A DNA stretch of 64,000 bases from Cladopsammia gracilis (lineage: Eukaryota > Cnidaria > Anthozoa > Scleractinia > Dendrophylliidae): positions 560,001 to 624,000 of the forward strand of contig JAJGOT010000436.1 of assembly GCA_022457155.1 (NCBI GenBank). Reading direction: 5' to 3'. Made by a program: the position numbers and the translations under genes. The notes beneath the pieces were generated by a model. The model was not told the DNA's origin and did no database searches. It was given only the letters and a program-made list of their open reading frames with translations. Shown one piece after another: positions 9,708-21,149 of this stretch. Each line of letters begins with the position of its first letter. Position 1 is the stretch's first letter.

Positions 9708-11430
9708 GTGAACATTGTGACTGTAGACTCAGTGTTTCAAAAAAAGGCTGTAAAGCCAACGAAGTCTATCAAGAGTGTGGGGAAGAATCAGTACAATAAT
9801 TTTGTAAAGACAGTGATCGAAGATAGAACTGTATCGATTCATGCCGAATACCATCAAAAAGAATTCTTTGCCACTGTTCAAACGACAAACCCTCAAGCCT
9901 AAACAAAGTCAAAGCAGCAAGTATGTGCACCGAGAAACGATTGCAACCTTTTCAGCCGAGCGGTCTGTACATAGCCACCCAGCATCGGAGCGGAGACCTT
10001 GACTATTTTTCATGCACGAAAACCAGCCCTTCCCGCCATCTCTCTCCGGATTTGTAAACAAAGATTCGGGAAAATAAATGTTTTAACCCTGCCAGTTCAA
10101 AGCAGCCTGATCCACCCCAACTCTTTGACTGTAAGATATTTGATGGAGTAGCGGTTGTCCATGCCCTTCCTTTCACAACTGTTTCCACCTTTGATAGTAA
10201 GTTGTGCTGAAAACGTCTTTATCTCATTTATTGTGAATCATCTTCAATCAAGTAAACGAGTGGACATTGTTTGGGATACGTACAAGGAGGAGAGCATCAA
10301 GGATTCAACCAGAGAGAAGAGAGGTGAAGGTCAGAGAAGAAAGGTCACGGGTGACCAAGATCCTCCAAACTGGAAAGCGTTTCTTCAAGACAATACCAAC
10401 AAGAAAGAACTGTTTGCTCTTCTGACAAGAAGAGTTGCAGACTACCAGTTTCCTGAAGACAAGGAAGTAAACATCACCTCAGACGGATCTGTTGTCTCAC
10501 TCAGAGGTTCTACCGATATAGCAGAGATGCGACCATGAGGAAACTGACATGAAAATCGCTGTGCATGTTATACACGCGCTGAGCAAAGGATGCAGTCAGG
10601 TTTTCGTCCGCACGGTGGATACGGATGTTCTGGTCAAAACGATAGGGCTTTTTCATGACTTGATCGCTTTGTATCCTTTTACATACATCTGGATTTGTTT
10701 GGGCACGGGGAAAAATGTCCAGGCATAAGTGCGAATGCCATCTGCGCATCTCTTGACCCTCAAACATCTCGGGCACTTCCTATGTTCCATTCATTCACTG
10801 GATGCAACACGACATTCTGTTTCTTTAGTTTGGCAAGGATGAGAAGTCCGCCTGGGACTCATGGAAGTCATTCCCTGATGCGAAAGAGGCATTTCTGTTC
10901 CTTTAAGACCCGTATAACCAGCTGGACAAGGATGATTCTATCTTCAAGCTTCTGGAGCGATTAACTGTAGTTTTCTATGACAAGGACCAGCAATGTGTTC
11001 AATGTAAATGAAGCCCGCAAAGAAATCTTTACCCAAAAGAACAGAAACCTAGAGAACTTACCTCCTACTCAAGTAAATTGAATGCACAACATTCTTAAGG
11101 GGTGAAATTCAGACTGTTGAATTACTTTACTGATCTTATTACATTCCTGTTTTTGTAACCACAAGGCTGATTTCTACTTTTGCTTGTGCAGGACGCGCTG
11201 CTACAGCACGTTTTAAGAGCAATTTACCGAAGTATCATCTGGTACACAACACTGTTGTCTGTTTAGATGGTTCCTTCAGCCGAGGGATAGGGTTGGTGTG
11301 ACATGGATAAAACGTGGAGACCGGTCTGGATAACCCTACCTAAAGTAGCCAAAGCCTGTCAAGCTTCTTAAATGTGGCTGCAAACAAGGATGGACTGGCA
11401 GATGTGTCAGTGCTCCGGCGAATGTAGCAA
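9708..11430 (+). pseudogene. broken transposon ORF with nuclease-like motifs
   Basis: Fragments in several frames resemble one multi-copy cnidarian repeat protein. 9708-9902 matches an N-terminal part. 10250-10535 carries VDIVWDTYKEESIKDSTREK followed by LLTRRVADYQFP. 10536-10660 carries a VRTVDTDVLV motif. 10760-10960 carries FHSFTGCNTT and a degenerate AWDSW region. 11190-11420 carries ALLQHVLRAIYRSIIWYT and a C-terminal CGCKQGWTGRC cysteine cluster. Stops and frame changes separate all of these, so the copy is dead. The Asp-rich DTD pattern suggests a PIN/XPG-like nuclease fold, in keeping with Academ transposases. I recognise the family only as repeat-associated; its biochemistry is inferred. 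Confidence 0.6.
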
Positions 11431-11605
11431 TAATTAACACTAACTTGATATTAATTGTCTTTCGACTGAGGGGCAGACATTGTATATAATGCTGTTTTCA
11501 TAGACACTGAAGCAAACTTCATGTTTTCTCAATTTGAGTCGGATGTTCCATTGTAACCGCAGAGTTTTCAATCAAGCATGATGTCCTAATATGCAGGGAT
11601 AATGT

Positions 11606-12297
11606 ATATCTCAAGTAGTTTAAGGCCTGGGTCAAGGGCTTTGACCAGGAAAAAACCGTTTATTCGCAATAACTTTTACAAACGGAATGGAAGTGAATCG
11701 AAATTTGGCACATAGAAAGATATTATCGTCCTTAACATTTTTAAGTATAATAAGCTTTGGCATAGGTCACGTGACATGTCACGTGGCCATTTTTCTTAAA
11801 ATAGCAAATATTTGACGAATTGGTGACGGGTTTAAGAGAAAACATCAAATAAAAATGCTTTTCTGGTGCAGATTAAATATCTCCAGCCCTTCACGTTTGG
11901 AATGAGTGTCTATTAATCTCTTAAAAAAAATTATGAGGACAAAGGTCATTTTTCAGTCCAAAATTCAACCTATAATTATTTGTAACTGTAATTTCAAGAC
12001 TTGAGGACAATCATTCCAAACGTAGAAGGTTAAATATGTTAAACCTCCATCGGAAAAGTTAATTTATTTAACTATACAAAGAAAATTCGCTACCAATTCG
12101 CCGATTTACGTAATTTTAAAATTTTGATCACGTGACATGTCACGTGACCAAACTTTTGCGTTAAGGCAAAAGAAGACATCAAGATTAACATTCAGGGAAA
12201 ATTTCATTTTGATCTAGGTTTTCTCGGTGAAGATATTAAGTGTCAACCATATTTTCCGAACACACTTTAAACCCAGGCCTTAAACTGCTTGAGATAT
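11606..12297. mobile_element. 692-bp non-autonomous element with inverted ends
   Basis: Both ends read ATATCTCAAG(T/C)AGTTTAAG inward from the outside, followed by GCCTGGGT. The interior carries two copies of the perfect palindrome CACGTGACATGTCACGTG, at about 11769 and 12129, near mirrored positions. No ORF. It sits inside the 5-kb transposon, downstream of the broken ORF. The target duplication is unclear: TA fits the outermost match, TTAA would fit if the ends lie further in. Confidence 0.65.
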
Positions 12298-12689
12298 TGG
12301 TGAAGCCTCGTCATGTACTGTAACAACAGGCCAGTCTCCAATCCACTCCCAACCCCCCGTACAAAAGTACATGTAGATTATCAGTTAAACACTTTCCTAT
12401 TTTTTGCACAATAGAAAAACAATATGTTCCGAATTCTGCGTTGTATGGCAGTTTTCAAAGATGATTTCGTTTACTGGTAACCTATATGAACGGATCAGAC
12501 GCCTCCCCCCGGAAATATTTCCGTGATTTCTGTCAAGCTTGCCTTTACTCCCATTTTCATTGTACGACTTCATTTTTCGATATTGATATAAACACAGGAT
12601 GTATGTGCTTGTTATTTACTGCAGTATGTATAGTAGTGATATTGCTGTTTTGCATTCAATATGGCGAGAAACCAAAACCTCGGCGTGTG

Positions 12690-13016
12690 GTTGTCACGTG
12701 ACTACATCATAAGTCAACATATTCTTTGTAAACTTAACCATAGTACCCGAATAATATTTCTAATGTTTTTAAACTAATATTTCCCTATAATAGGCATAGT
12801 CTAACATGATTAAAATATTTAAATATACCAGCCTCGTCTTCATGCTAGTCGGAAAAGTGTTAAAAAATAAATTGTGTGTCACGCCCCCCCCCCCCCGGAT
12901 AATCGGATCGAGTGGCACCCAGCCTAAATTTGTTTGCAGTATCATAAAGACTTTGTGTGCCAAATTTGGTGCTTTCTTCCAGTCGGTAACGATATTTTCC
13001 CTAAGCCACCTCACTA
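12690..13016 (-). repeat. right terminal inverted repeat of the 5-kb transposon
   Basis: Reverse-complement partner of 7971-8300, ending CCTCACTA at 13016, followed by TTC. Read from the end inward it gives the same GTGAGGTGGCTTAGGG start and the poly-G tract. Confidence 0.7.
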
Positions 13017-13628
13017 TTCCAAATCCCCCGCTCTAGGACAACAGGTGAAGAAATGTCTTCCGTTGGCATTATTGTCAAGTGGGGTAGAATGGGAACTGGG
13101 ATTTGCCTGTTTTTGGACTCGGAAAATGGGATTTAGGTCATCTGGACTGGGATTTGTGTCACTAGGACTGGTAATCCCAAAGACAAAATGTGGAATGGAA
13201 ACGCATCTATACAATAAACACCATGTGTAGTTAATGCTTAATAACATTTCTACACTCATAGAATGGCTAAATATGTAATGATTTTGTTTCAGTAAAAGTA
13301 TTTATAAACAAAACCAGCTCAGTGTATTGACATCTTGCTCATAGTCTTCAGAGACTTTTTCTGCCCATGCGTGTCAGTGATTTAGTTGCACAGCAGTGCA
13401 GCTGCAACTGAGCTTTCTCAAACTGTCATGAGGCGCCATGCTGGCAATTAATGGTGATTGGGGGGGGGGGGGGGTAATGTAACGTGAAAATAGTAGAGAC
13501 TGAAGAAATATGCTTTAAGGTATGGGGGATGAGCGGTGCTGTCATGTGGGCCCTCCCCCTAATCCGCCACTGGTAACAGTGCATGGCATGACCCACACGT
13601 GTATAAGTGCAGGACAGACAGAAACAAC
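13017..13628. other. intergenic, simple-sequence rich
   Basis: Contains phrases of the type ACTGGGATTTG repeated at 13095-13160 and again at 14150-14220, and a poly-G tract at 13460-13474. No coding signal. Confidence 0.45.
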
Positions 13629-13631
13629 TAA

Positions 13632-13963
13632 GGGAGGGTTCATAATTTATGTAGAGGGGGGGGGTATGTCATGTCGATTTCAGATTTTTTCCCTTGCATT
13701 TTATGGAAGCCCCCCCCTATTATTTGATGTGTTTTTTTCCTGGGCCCCCCTCATTACATATCCCACAACCATGGGCAAAATACCATGACCCCCCCCCTCC
13801 ACCACCACCACCACCACCAAAAAAATATCCTGATGACCGGCGATAGATAGATAGTGACATTGCTAGAAATTTTCGATAACCCCCCCCAAAAAAAAAAAAT
13901 CTAAAAGGAAAAAATCATGGCCCCCTTAAAATCCCCCCCTCTACATAAATTATGAATCCTCCC
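13632..13963. mobile_element. 332-bp MITE, Harbinger-like, TAA duplication
   Basis: Inverted ends GGGAGG(G/A)TTCATAATTT continue to TATGTAGAGGGGGG, about 32 bp in all. TAA stands directly outside both ends (13629-13631 and 13964-13966). The interior is poly-C, CCA and A-rich without an ORF. PIF/Harbinger elements make 3-bp TWA/TAA duplications, so assignment rests on that and on the terminal GGG. Confidence 0.65.
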
Positions 13964-13966
13964 TAA

Positions 13967-14347
13967 ATAATGCAGATACTAGCCTAAGACCCTTCAAAAA
14001 CAATATTTTTGTTTCTAACTGATATCAATGGTGATCCTTAAATATTGCATATAGTAACTGCAACAAATTGAAATGGTTAACCATGTTTAAAAAAGACTAT
14101 TGTAATAGTACAAAAAAGTCATGCACTAGGATTTCTCTTGAATGTCACTGCTGGGACAGGGATTTGGGCAAAAATTAGTCTGGGGATTGGGATTTGGGCA
14201 AAATTTGGTGTGGGAAATGGGATTCAACCACGCACCCACCTCACCCCACCCCGCCCCCCCCCCCCCCCCCCCCCCACCCAAAGGCATGCTTGTGGTCATT
14301 GTAGAAAATCGAATGGGTTATTGCATGAAAAGGTTACTCCTTTATCA
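13967..14347. other. 3' flank of the MULE-like gene, poly-C tract
   Basis: Holds repeated GGGATTTGGGCAAAA phrases (14159-14205) and a C tract at about 14251-14276. No clear AATAAA for the minus-strand gene was found near its stop. Confidence 0.4.
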
Positions 14348-17300
14348 CTAGCCCTTACACTTTATGCACACCCATGGTTTGTCATTTTGCACAGCTGTTT
14401 CAGGAACATTAACACAGTCTAAGTGGTACCATTCATTACAGTGATTGCACTGAACATATGGATTGTTATCGTTTGGCATCCTACACACACAGTAAATTGG
14501 TACTGTTAATGTTTTGACAGATTTGTGAAAGTTAACTCTTCTATGTGTACGGGGAAACGGTGACATGTGCTGATTTTCAATGCAGTGTACCAAGTGCTTC
14601 CTGAGCGAGCTAGCCTCATAACCACATCCCCCTGGATTTGAGAAATGACAAATGTCTGTGGCAAATGCTAATGCAAACAATCCACAGTCATCATAATTGG
14701 TTTGTATCTGTACTTTCTGGTTCACCATCTTTACAGAACTTTCCGGACTTACTAACATCCGACATGCGTGATCAATGGCAACTCGATTTGCCCGACTGCC
14801 AAGGCTGTCAAATACATTGACATGGCCAAAGGGGCATCCAACGGTGCTAAGACAAACCCAGTGATTTCCTGTGTTGACGATTTGAACAAATTCAGAAAGC
14901 GCAGGTGATACAAGAGAGCCAACAACTGAAGTGTCCTCAAGACCATCAATATAAGGGAATTGCTTCTTCAACAGAACTTGTGCTGCAGTAATATCTGAGT
15001 CGCATAGCCAGCCGTTTGGTCTCAGAATGTTTTCCCTATTTTCGGGATACAGCGTAAGCTTGCCATCACTGTGCGGTATTTCGACCCACACTTCTGGATC
15101 AGGGGAATTTTCATCAACAACAGTGACGTTGTCATCAGAGTTGGTTGTGTGAAGATGAACACGTTGTGTAAGAGCTGGTGCAGTTTGAACTTTAAGTTCA
15201 TCATCGTGTTTAGTACATGTAGCAAATTCGTCTTCCATACATGTGTCCCCAGAGGAAGTAGTTGAAGTGGGTTCAGCATCAAGATTAAGATCTTCATGTC
15301 TATTTTCCAACACCATGTCATCACAGTTAGTTGTGTCAGAATCAGCCGTGCAAACTCCAGTGTTACAAACATTACCCGTGACCGTGTCATCTAAGTCCAT
15401 TAAGACAATTTCAGTTTCAATATCACAGTCACTTGGGTTCTTTTTGGCACGCTTAGGGACGTGTTGCCCTTCTGTTACATCAACATTCACCTTATACGTT
15501 CTTTTCATTATCTCGGCCCTCTCGCCGTGTCGTCCAGAGAAAGGCTGTCTGCTTTTAGCTTTTGGAATTTCCTTTAGGCTACTGGTAGGGGTAGTCCTTG
15601 ACTTGGGTGTAGTTGACGTCGTGGACTTTGACTTTGCCGGTTTTTCTAGAACAAGGCCTTCTTCCTTCTGAGCAGCTTTGCGTAACACGTCAATGCAGTC
15701 ATGTAGAAGGACGTACACTTGTTTTAAGCTCTCCAAATCATCAACAATATGTGTCAAGGATGTCACCTGCTTTATGGCCTCTTTGCACTTTGAATTCCAC
15801 GTTTTACTTGACTTCTGTCGTCCAGGAAGTTCTGAGGGCTCAACATCGGAAATCACTGCATTTGTACCTTGAACTACATTCCTTTCCGTTATGGCACCGT
15901 CCTCCGTCTGCATATCTTCAATGCTTAAATGCGGCTCTTTACAATAAACAACATCATAGTCCAAGGTCAGAAAAGGAGATTCTCTGTAGTGGACAGGGAA
16001 CTTGTCAAATCCCCAGCCCTTGAAATGTCGAAACACAACTAGAAAATGCTTGCAAGGAAGGCGGTGCTTCTCCCAGTCGGTGCAGTCGCAATGTGGCATC
16101 GTTACATTGTCACCAAAGAACAAGTTATACCAGCATGCCTGTGTGTTTGGATCCTGACTTTTGACCTTAAACGAGCCTCGTTCTTCATCTATCACTTGAA
16201 TGCATTCTTTACTTACATCGGAAGCTGAGAACAGCCTTTCTAAGCAATGATTGACAAGCGAGGAAGGACGATCGTGTAGATATTGTGGTACCTCGGCATT
16301 ATACTGGCGGCACTGACTGGAAAGTCGAACATTGTTTTCAACATACCTGTCAAAAGCAATAGTAAAGATCATCACAAATCTATTAACCCTGTCTAGGGCG
16401 GGGGAGGGGAGACTTTTGTCAAGGCTTTTTACTTGAATACTTACAGGCATTTTAAACGTTAGCTACGAGCTATAGTGTATTGCCTGTTGAAGCTTTCTGG
16501 GTGGAACTCCTCTATCAGAATGGTAAGCATGGTACTTAAAGAGGAACTGCGTCTTCCTACCAAATAGTCATATTTAAAAGCCAAGTTTTGGCGCTCGACA
16601 CCATTGTTAGTGTTGACAGTAACGAGCATTCTGTCTTTGCGGTAGGCCCAAACCCAGCGCTAATTAAAAAAAACATAAGAGAATTAGTAAGAAATGTAGT
16701 TTTGTTTCCCATTCCTCCACAAGTACAATCTAGTGGCTCGTCTAACCTTTTTGATTGAACATATAAGACCCGAAGGTTTACTCCCTCCCCCCTCACTATT
16801 CGAAAAAAGAATGCGCCCACCTTGTTAAGCAAGAAAATGCCTCTTTTATTTTCATTTTAGAGCATGTGTCCCACCGTATTCCCAAAACATAGTGGTCGTC
16901 GCCGTACATATTAGTGAAATCGTCGAAACTCCGTGATCCGACTGGTGTCATAAACATTTACCATGGAAAACATTTGCAAAGATGTGTTTTTAATTAAAAT
17001 GATAATTGTTTCCAGTTATTGGTTATGTACGCATACGGATAGAACGCCAAACATGGGGAAAATGTTTACTTTAGAACGTAAGGTGCACTTGCCTTGTGTT
17101 GTCTCAGCCAGGTGTTTTCAAACCACTTTCTATAGAGAGACTGACCCCAAATTTCGTCATCATCTTTAAGAAGGTCTACGTTCCTCTTCATTTCCTCGAC
17201 TGTCCTGAAACGAGCAATCCTTCTCATTTTAGCTAAGGCCTTTGTTTTCAAATGGGTCATACCATTGCTGATTTTCGATAGCCAACGTTCCCACGCTTGT

Positions 17301-18927
17301 TCTCTGTGAAAGTCACATATGTAGACCAGACATTCTAATAGAAAAATAAATAGTTTATTAACAATGGCAGTATTTATCTTCGAGGATGCATAATTCAACT
17401 GGGCTGTAGATAAATACGGATACGTACAAAACTGGTACTTGGAAGAATTAAAGTATCAGCAGAGAGTGGGGAAAAAGGCAACTAACCGACTAACCAATTG
17501 TAGGGGAAATCTGTGAAACATACAGTTTCAAGACTTTCAACTTCATAAAATAGCGAACGAATAGTGCGTCGTCAATTACACATTTACACCAATTACACAT
17601 TCACGTTCGAGCTCCACATTGGTCCATGAATTGTAGTAACAGTGGACGACTCGCGGACCTGTTGGCCTCAATATATTGCCTCAATAACTGCATCTCGAAC
17701 ACCGGCTATCTCGAATTAATTTCCCGCTATCTCGGACTAAAACCCCCGTTCCTCTTCGTTGTGCTTATTTTTTTCAGTCGTTTACTACTGCAACGAACTC
17801 GGTCAGTTGTTTCATAACTAGAAATGTTACACTTCAAAACTAAACAGAACATGATAATCCGCTATGTACTGCATTAAAGGTACCTGGGAAAAGATCCTCC
17901 ACCGCCGAAATCTCCTCCTCAGCATAATCTACCATGAAGTGCTTTGGAGCCCAGTCGGGATTCCACTTCATAACGACAGACAAGGCCTCCTTAATAGCAT
18001 CAGTGGTCTCGGACTGTGTGACAAACGAAGCCACCACTTTGTATTCCATGTTTGTCTTTACTACTAGAAAGTAGAGGGGCAGAGAATATTTCGTTGTCCT
18101 GTAGGTGGCATCCAATAAGCACAGCTCGTTCCCGTATCTGTTGAGCAAACGTCGTTGCCAATTTGTCTGATGGACGAATAGCAGACCGTTATTGGAGGTG
18201 CCATCGTCTACTTTTATTTCCTCCAGCTCGTCGTCTTCCGGTTCTTCCGGTTTATCCTCCTCGACACTGTCAGTGGCGATATCCTTTGATTCTGGGTCGA
18301 CATAGGGACGAAACTCAAAGAAATCCTCCTCGTTTTCAGCACGCCAAACCTTAATTTTTTCAATGAGATTCGCCTGGTCTACCTTTGCCAAGCGCTGTTT
18401 GATCACAGCGATGTACATGTGGTTTTTTATAGTAGTCTTGCTGGGACTGAAACGTTTATTGGACTTGGGGGGAGGTGCCCTTGCCAGAAAAAGACTACTT
18501 TGGACAAACACGCGGATGTGACGTTTCATCTCATTGACATCTCGGACACCATCCCCAACTAAAGCGTGTATTTTTTCAACTACTCTTGGGTCAATTCTTT
18601 GAGATATTCCTGCCACCTGTAAACGAACAACAGCGGAATTTTCATAAATTCGGGATTCATTTCATTTCATCTTCACCGTTAAGGTCAGCTGATAAATAAT
18701 TTTCCCTACATTTTAATTGCCTCTTTTTAAGACACGACATACCTGTCCTAAGAAATGGTTACTGTGGTCGCATTCTCTTGGGAATTCCAAGTAAACCCTC
18801 TTTTCTCCAGTCGCCTTTCCAGTTGCAAGGTCAGCCCTGAGTTGTTCAGATGCTCTTTTTCTTCTCCTCTCTGTGTTTTCCGTTATCTTTTAAAAGGAAA
18901 CAGTTCATTGTTTAAAAATCTAATATC

Positions 18928-18985
<58 letters not shown>

Positions 18986-19971
18986 TTATTTATTCGCTGC
19001 GCAAATGATATTACGAAATAAAAAGCCGGTACCGCGATAAGGTATATTGCGACGTACCTTGTAATTAGGAAATCGCAGCGTCTCCCTGATTACTACCGTG
19101 GCTGGGCAGTTGAGCTTCTTTGTCGTCTGTTTCAACAATCTATTCTTTGCACCGAAATTGTGGTCTCCGTCAACCTGCAAGATAAGTCATATTATAAATA
19201 TTCTGGCCCCGGTTGTTCAAAAGATGGATAGTGCTATCCACCGGATAAATCACTTTCCAGCGGATAACGCAAAGGATTTTGTTAACACTTATCCACTGGA
19301 TAGTGATTTATCCGGTGGATAGCGCTATCCACCTTTTGGACAACCGGGGCCAGACCTTTTCTCAGTCAAGATTAACCTAAATCCCACTTACACCCTTCTG
19401 TTGATTCCTCTTCTTTTCTTTGGCATGACGGTCCACACCGTGCTGGCAGTCGTACACTTTTCTCCCAACGATAATAAAAGGACATCCGTCGAATTTGATT
19501 CTATTCTGTCCGCCTGCTGGATCTTCAAAGAAAACTTTGTGTTTCTTAGACTTCACGCCATCTGTAAGTAGAACACAAACAGGCATGGGAGGATATTTCA
19601 GTCACGCACGTTGTGTGACCATTTATATTTATATTTAGCGATATTTATTTTAGTCTCATCAGTCTGTAATTTCACAATTAAAATGTATTTTTTTACACTG
19701 AAAAGATATGTTATGTGTTATAAATATTCAAATCTTTGTATCCCCATACACAGCAATATTTATCTTTGCTGAATGTTGAGCAATTGCATGATTTTTTAAC
19801 TGTACCTTGATCTTGTTTTCCAAAATCCTTCGAATAGAATGAACAAAATCTGGTCGTTGTTCTTGTCTCAAATTCTCGTAGGACTTGATATGCCGTCTCG
19901 ACATCATCTACGTAGCCAAACGTCTCATCTATAGTAACAAACTTCTGTAATTTCCCGACCGGCGAATCCAT
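14348..19971 (-). CDS. MULE transposase / SWIM / Ulp1-like protease / PHD finger protein, 8 exons
   Basis: Predicted exons on the minus strand: 19806-19971, 19392-19561, 19058-19174, 18743-18886, 17884-18616, 17093-17334, 16484-16659 and 14348-16346. They sum to 3,747 nt, 1,248 codons plus stop, with every junction in frame. Exons 2-3 give a cysteine/histidine region (C82, C94, H96, C135) like the FAR1/WRKY-type DNA-binding part of MULE transposases. Exons 5-7 carry the MULE core: D368 in LLDATYR, D429 in FMVDYAEEE, CDFHREQAW at 450-458, E546 in NTNNGVERQN. A SWIM finger follows (C669, C671, C681, H683). After a Lys/Thr/Ser-rich linker comes a Ulp1/C48 protease (H1078, D1096, Q1131, C1137). 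A C4HC3 PHD finger ends the protein (C1202 to C1246, H1224). The ATG context is GTCATGG. Introns 6 and 7 need GC donors. Function is either transposition or a domesticated nuclear role with SUMO-type deconjugation; the sequence cannot decide. Confidence 0.8.
18926..18983. repeat. TA microsatellite in intron 3
   Basis: (TA)n run with one CA interruption, lying in the intron between exons 3 and 4 of the MULE-like gene. Confidence 0.8.
19202..19354. mobile_element. 153-bp palindromic MITE in intron 2
   Basis: Ends TCTGGCCCCGGTTGT and ACAACCGGGGCCAGA are reverse complements, and the inverted match continues inward through GGATAG.GCTATCCACCGGA and TAAATCACT. Nearly the whole unit can fold on itself. 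No ORF; it sits cleanly between exon 2 and exon 3 and does not disturb splicing signals. Confidence 0.75.
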
Positions 19972-20067
19972 GACTGACAACTGACAACGAAAAGGAAGAT
20001 AAATCCTCCCGCACAATATAAAGATAACCCCGCTCTAACTTTCCCGCCCTTTATAACAAAACCGCTG

Positions 20068-20685
20068 GGTCAATTCACCGCGGTTCGAAAACTTGCGTGA
20101 TCGGCGTGATCAGCCGGAGGCGGAGCCCGAAAATTCACTTCCGAATGTTACTATTATTATTTCACCACGGGATGACTCAAAGGGACCAAGGGATGACTCA
20201 TACGGACCCCACTGGACTGTTTGCATGTTTACACTTTATTCACGAGAGAAAGTATAATCAGTACTAAAATACCCACTGATAATACGGAACAAAATAAATG
20301 TGAGAGAAAAGATGTTCCACGGCTGCCACAACACTTGGTTGCCATATCCGAAAATTCTTCGGAAACGTCGTCTGAGGGTCAATACACCACGGTTCGAAAA
20401 CTTGCGTGATCGGCGTGATCAGCCGGAGGCGGAGCCCGAAAATTCACTTCCGAATGTTACTATTATTATTTCACCACGGGATGACTCAAAGGGACCAAGG
20501 GATGACTCATACGGACCCCACTGGACTGTTTGCATGTTTACACTTTATTCACGAGAGAAAGTATAATCAGTACTAAAATACCCACTGATAATACGGAACA
20601 AAATAAATGTGAGAGAGAAGATGTTCCACGGCTGCCACAACACTCGGTTGCCATATCCGAAAATTCTTCGGAAACGTCGTCTAAA
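20068..20685. repeat. 309-bp tandem duplication upstream of the MULE-like gene
   Basis: Unit 20068-20376 is repeated at 20377-20685 with few differences (for example CACCGCGGTTCG against CACCACGGTTCG, and ACTTGGTTG against ACTCGGTTG). The second unit continues at its right side into the GGTCCTTTCGAGTCATCCC end that is shared with 6682-7037, so the duplication arose inside a repeat copy. It starts about 100 bp upstream of the predicted ATG of the MULE-like gene and could affect its promoter. Confidence 0.8.
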
Positions 20686-20755
20686 CGTCGTGTGACGTCA
20701 GTATTTTGAATATTTAATGAGGTCCTTTCGAGTCATCCCTTTTAGCCGCGACCGT
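20161..20755 (+). repeat. dispersed repeat with GGGATGACTC motifs, copy 2
   Basis: Inverted relative to 6682-7037. It runs from TTTCACCACGGGATGACTC to GAGTCATCCCTTTTAGCCGC. It is longer than copy 1 because of the internal 309-bp duplication. Confidence 0.65.
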
Positions 20756-21149
20756 TTGGATCGCGGACAATGGCGAAGCGAAGATGGCCAGAAGCGCTCC
20801 AAAACGGAGCCCTTTTAGAGCCCGTGAAAGGGAATTTGGAAGCTAGCACGAATCGCACGGGTAGACATTTAGCCTGCGGCCTCACTGGTGGCAATTCGGG
20901 GAGCTTGAGTTGAATTGTTTAGAATTTATTGGCTTTCGCGTGGCGAGGGTTCGCTCAGAGGTCTCCAGCCTTCCTTTCTTTTATAGTGGATAGTGGGGCG
21001 AGTGACAAAAGTTGTAAAAATGCATTTAAACCGGTCAGGATACATCAAGAGACAATAAAGTAAAGGTGAGAAGACTTTAGTGTGTAATATTTTCGATTTT
21101 TCTATCGCTTATCAATTCCGTGACAAATCGTATTATTACCTAGTATATT
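20756..21149. other. intergenic, no gene recognised
   Basis: A short plus-strand frame begins ATGGCGAAGCGAAGATGG at 20769 and closes within 50 codons; GTAGAC and GTGAGA give weak donor-like sites. Not enough to call a gene. Confidence 0.35.

Larger units (their letters stand above)
7971..13016 (+). mobile_element. 5-kb DNA transposon with long inverted ends, probably Academ-like
   Basis: The first about 330 bp (7971-8300) and the last about 330 bp (12690-13016) are inverted copies of each other. Both begin TAGTGAGGTGGCTTAGGG, share CAAATTTGGCACA, AAACAAATTTAG and CTGGGTGCCAC, have a long G tract at the same place and reach an inner GTCACGTGAC. The flanks read TTC before the left end and TTC after the right end, a possible 3-bp target duplication; TA is an alternative. 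The interior holds a broken ORF of a cnidarian-wide repeat protein with nuclease-like motifs. Academ elements carry an XPG-type nuclease and 3-4 bp duplications, which fits, but the class is an inference. Confidence 0.65.

Noticed and set aside
14138..14422. Poly-proline ORFs
   Set aside because: Result of the poly-C tract; they overlap the end of the supported minus-strand gene.
15022..16023. Several ORFs of 60-140 codons on both strands
   Set aside because: Shadows of exon 8 of the MULE-like gene.
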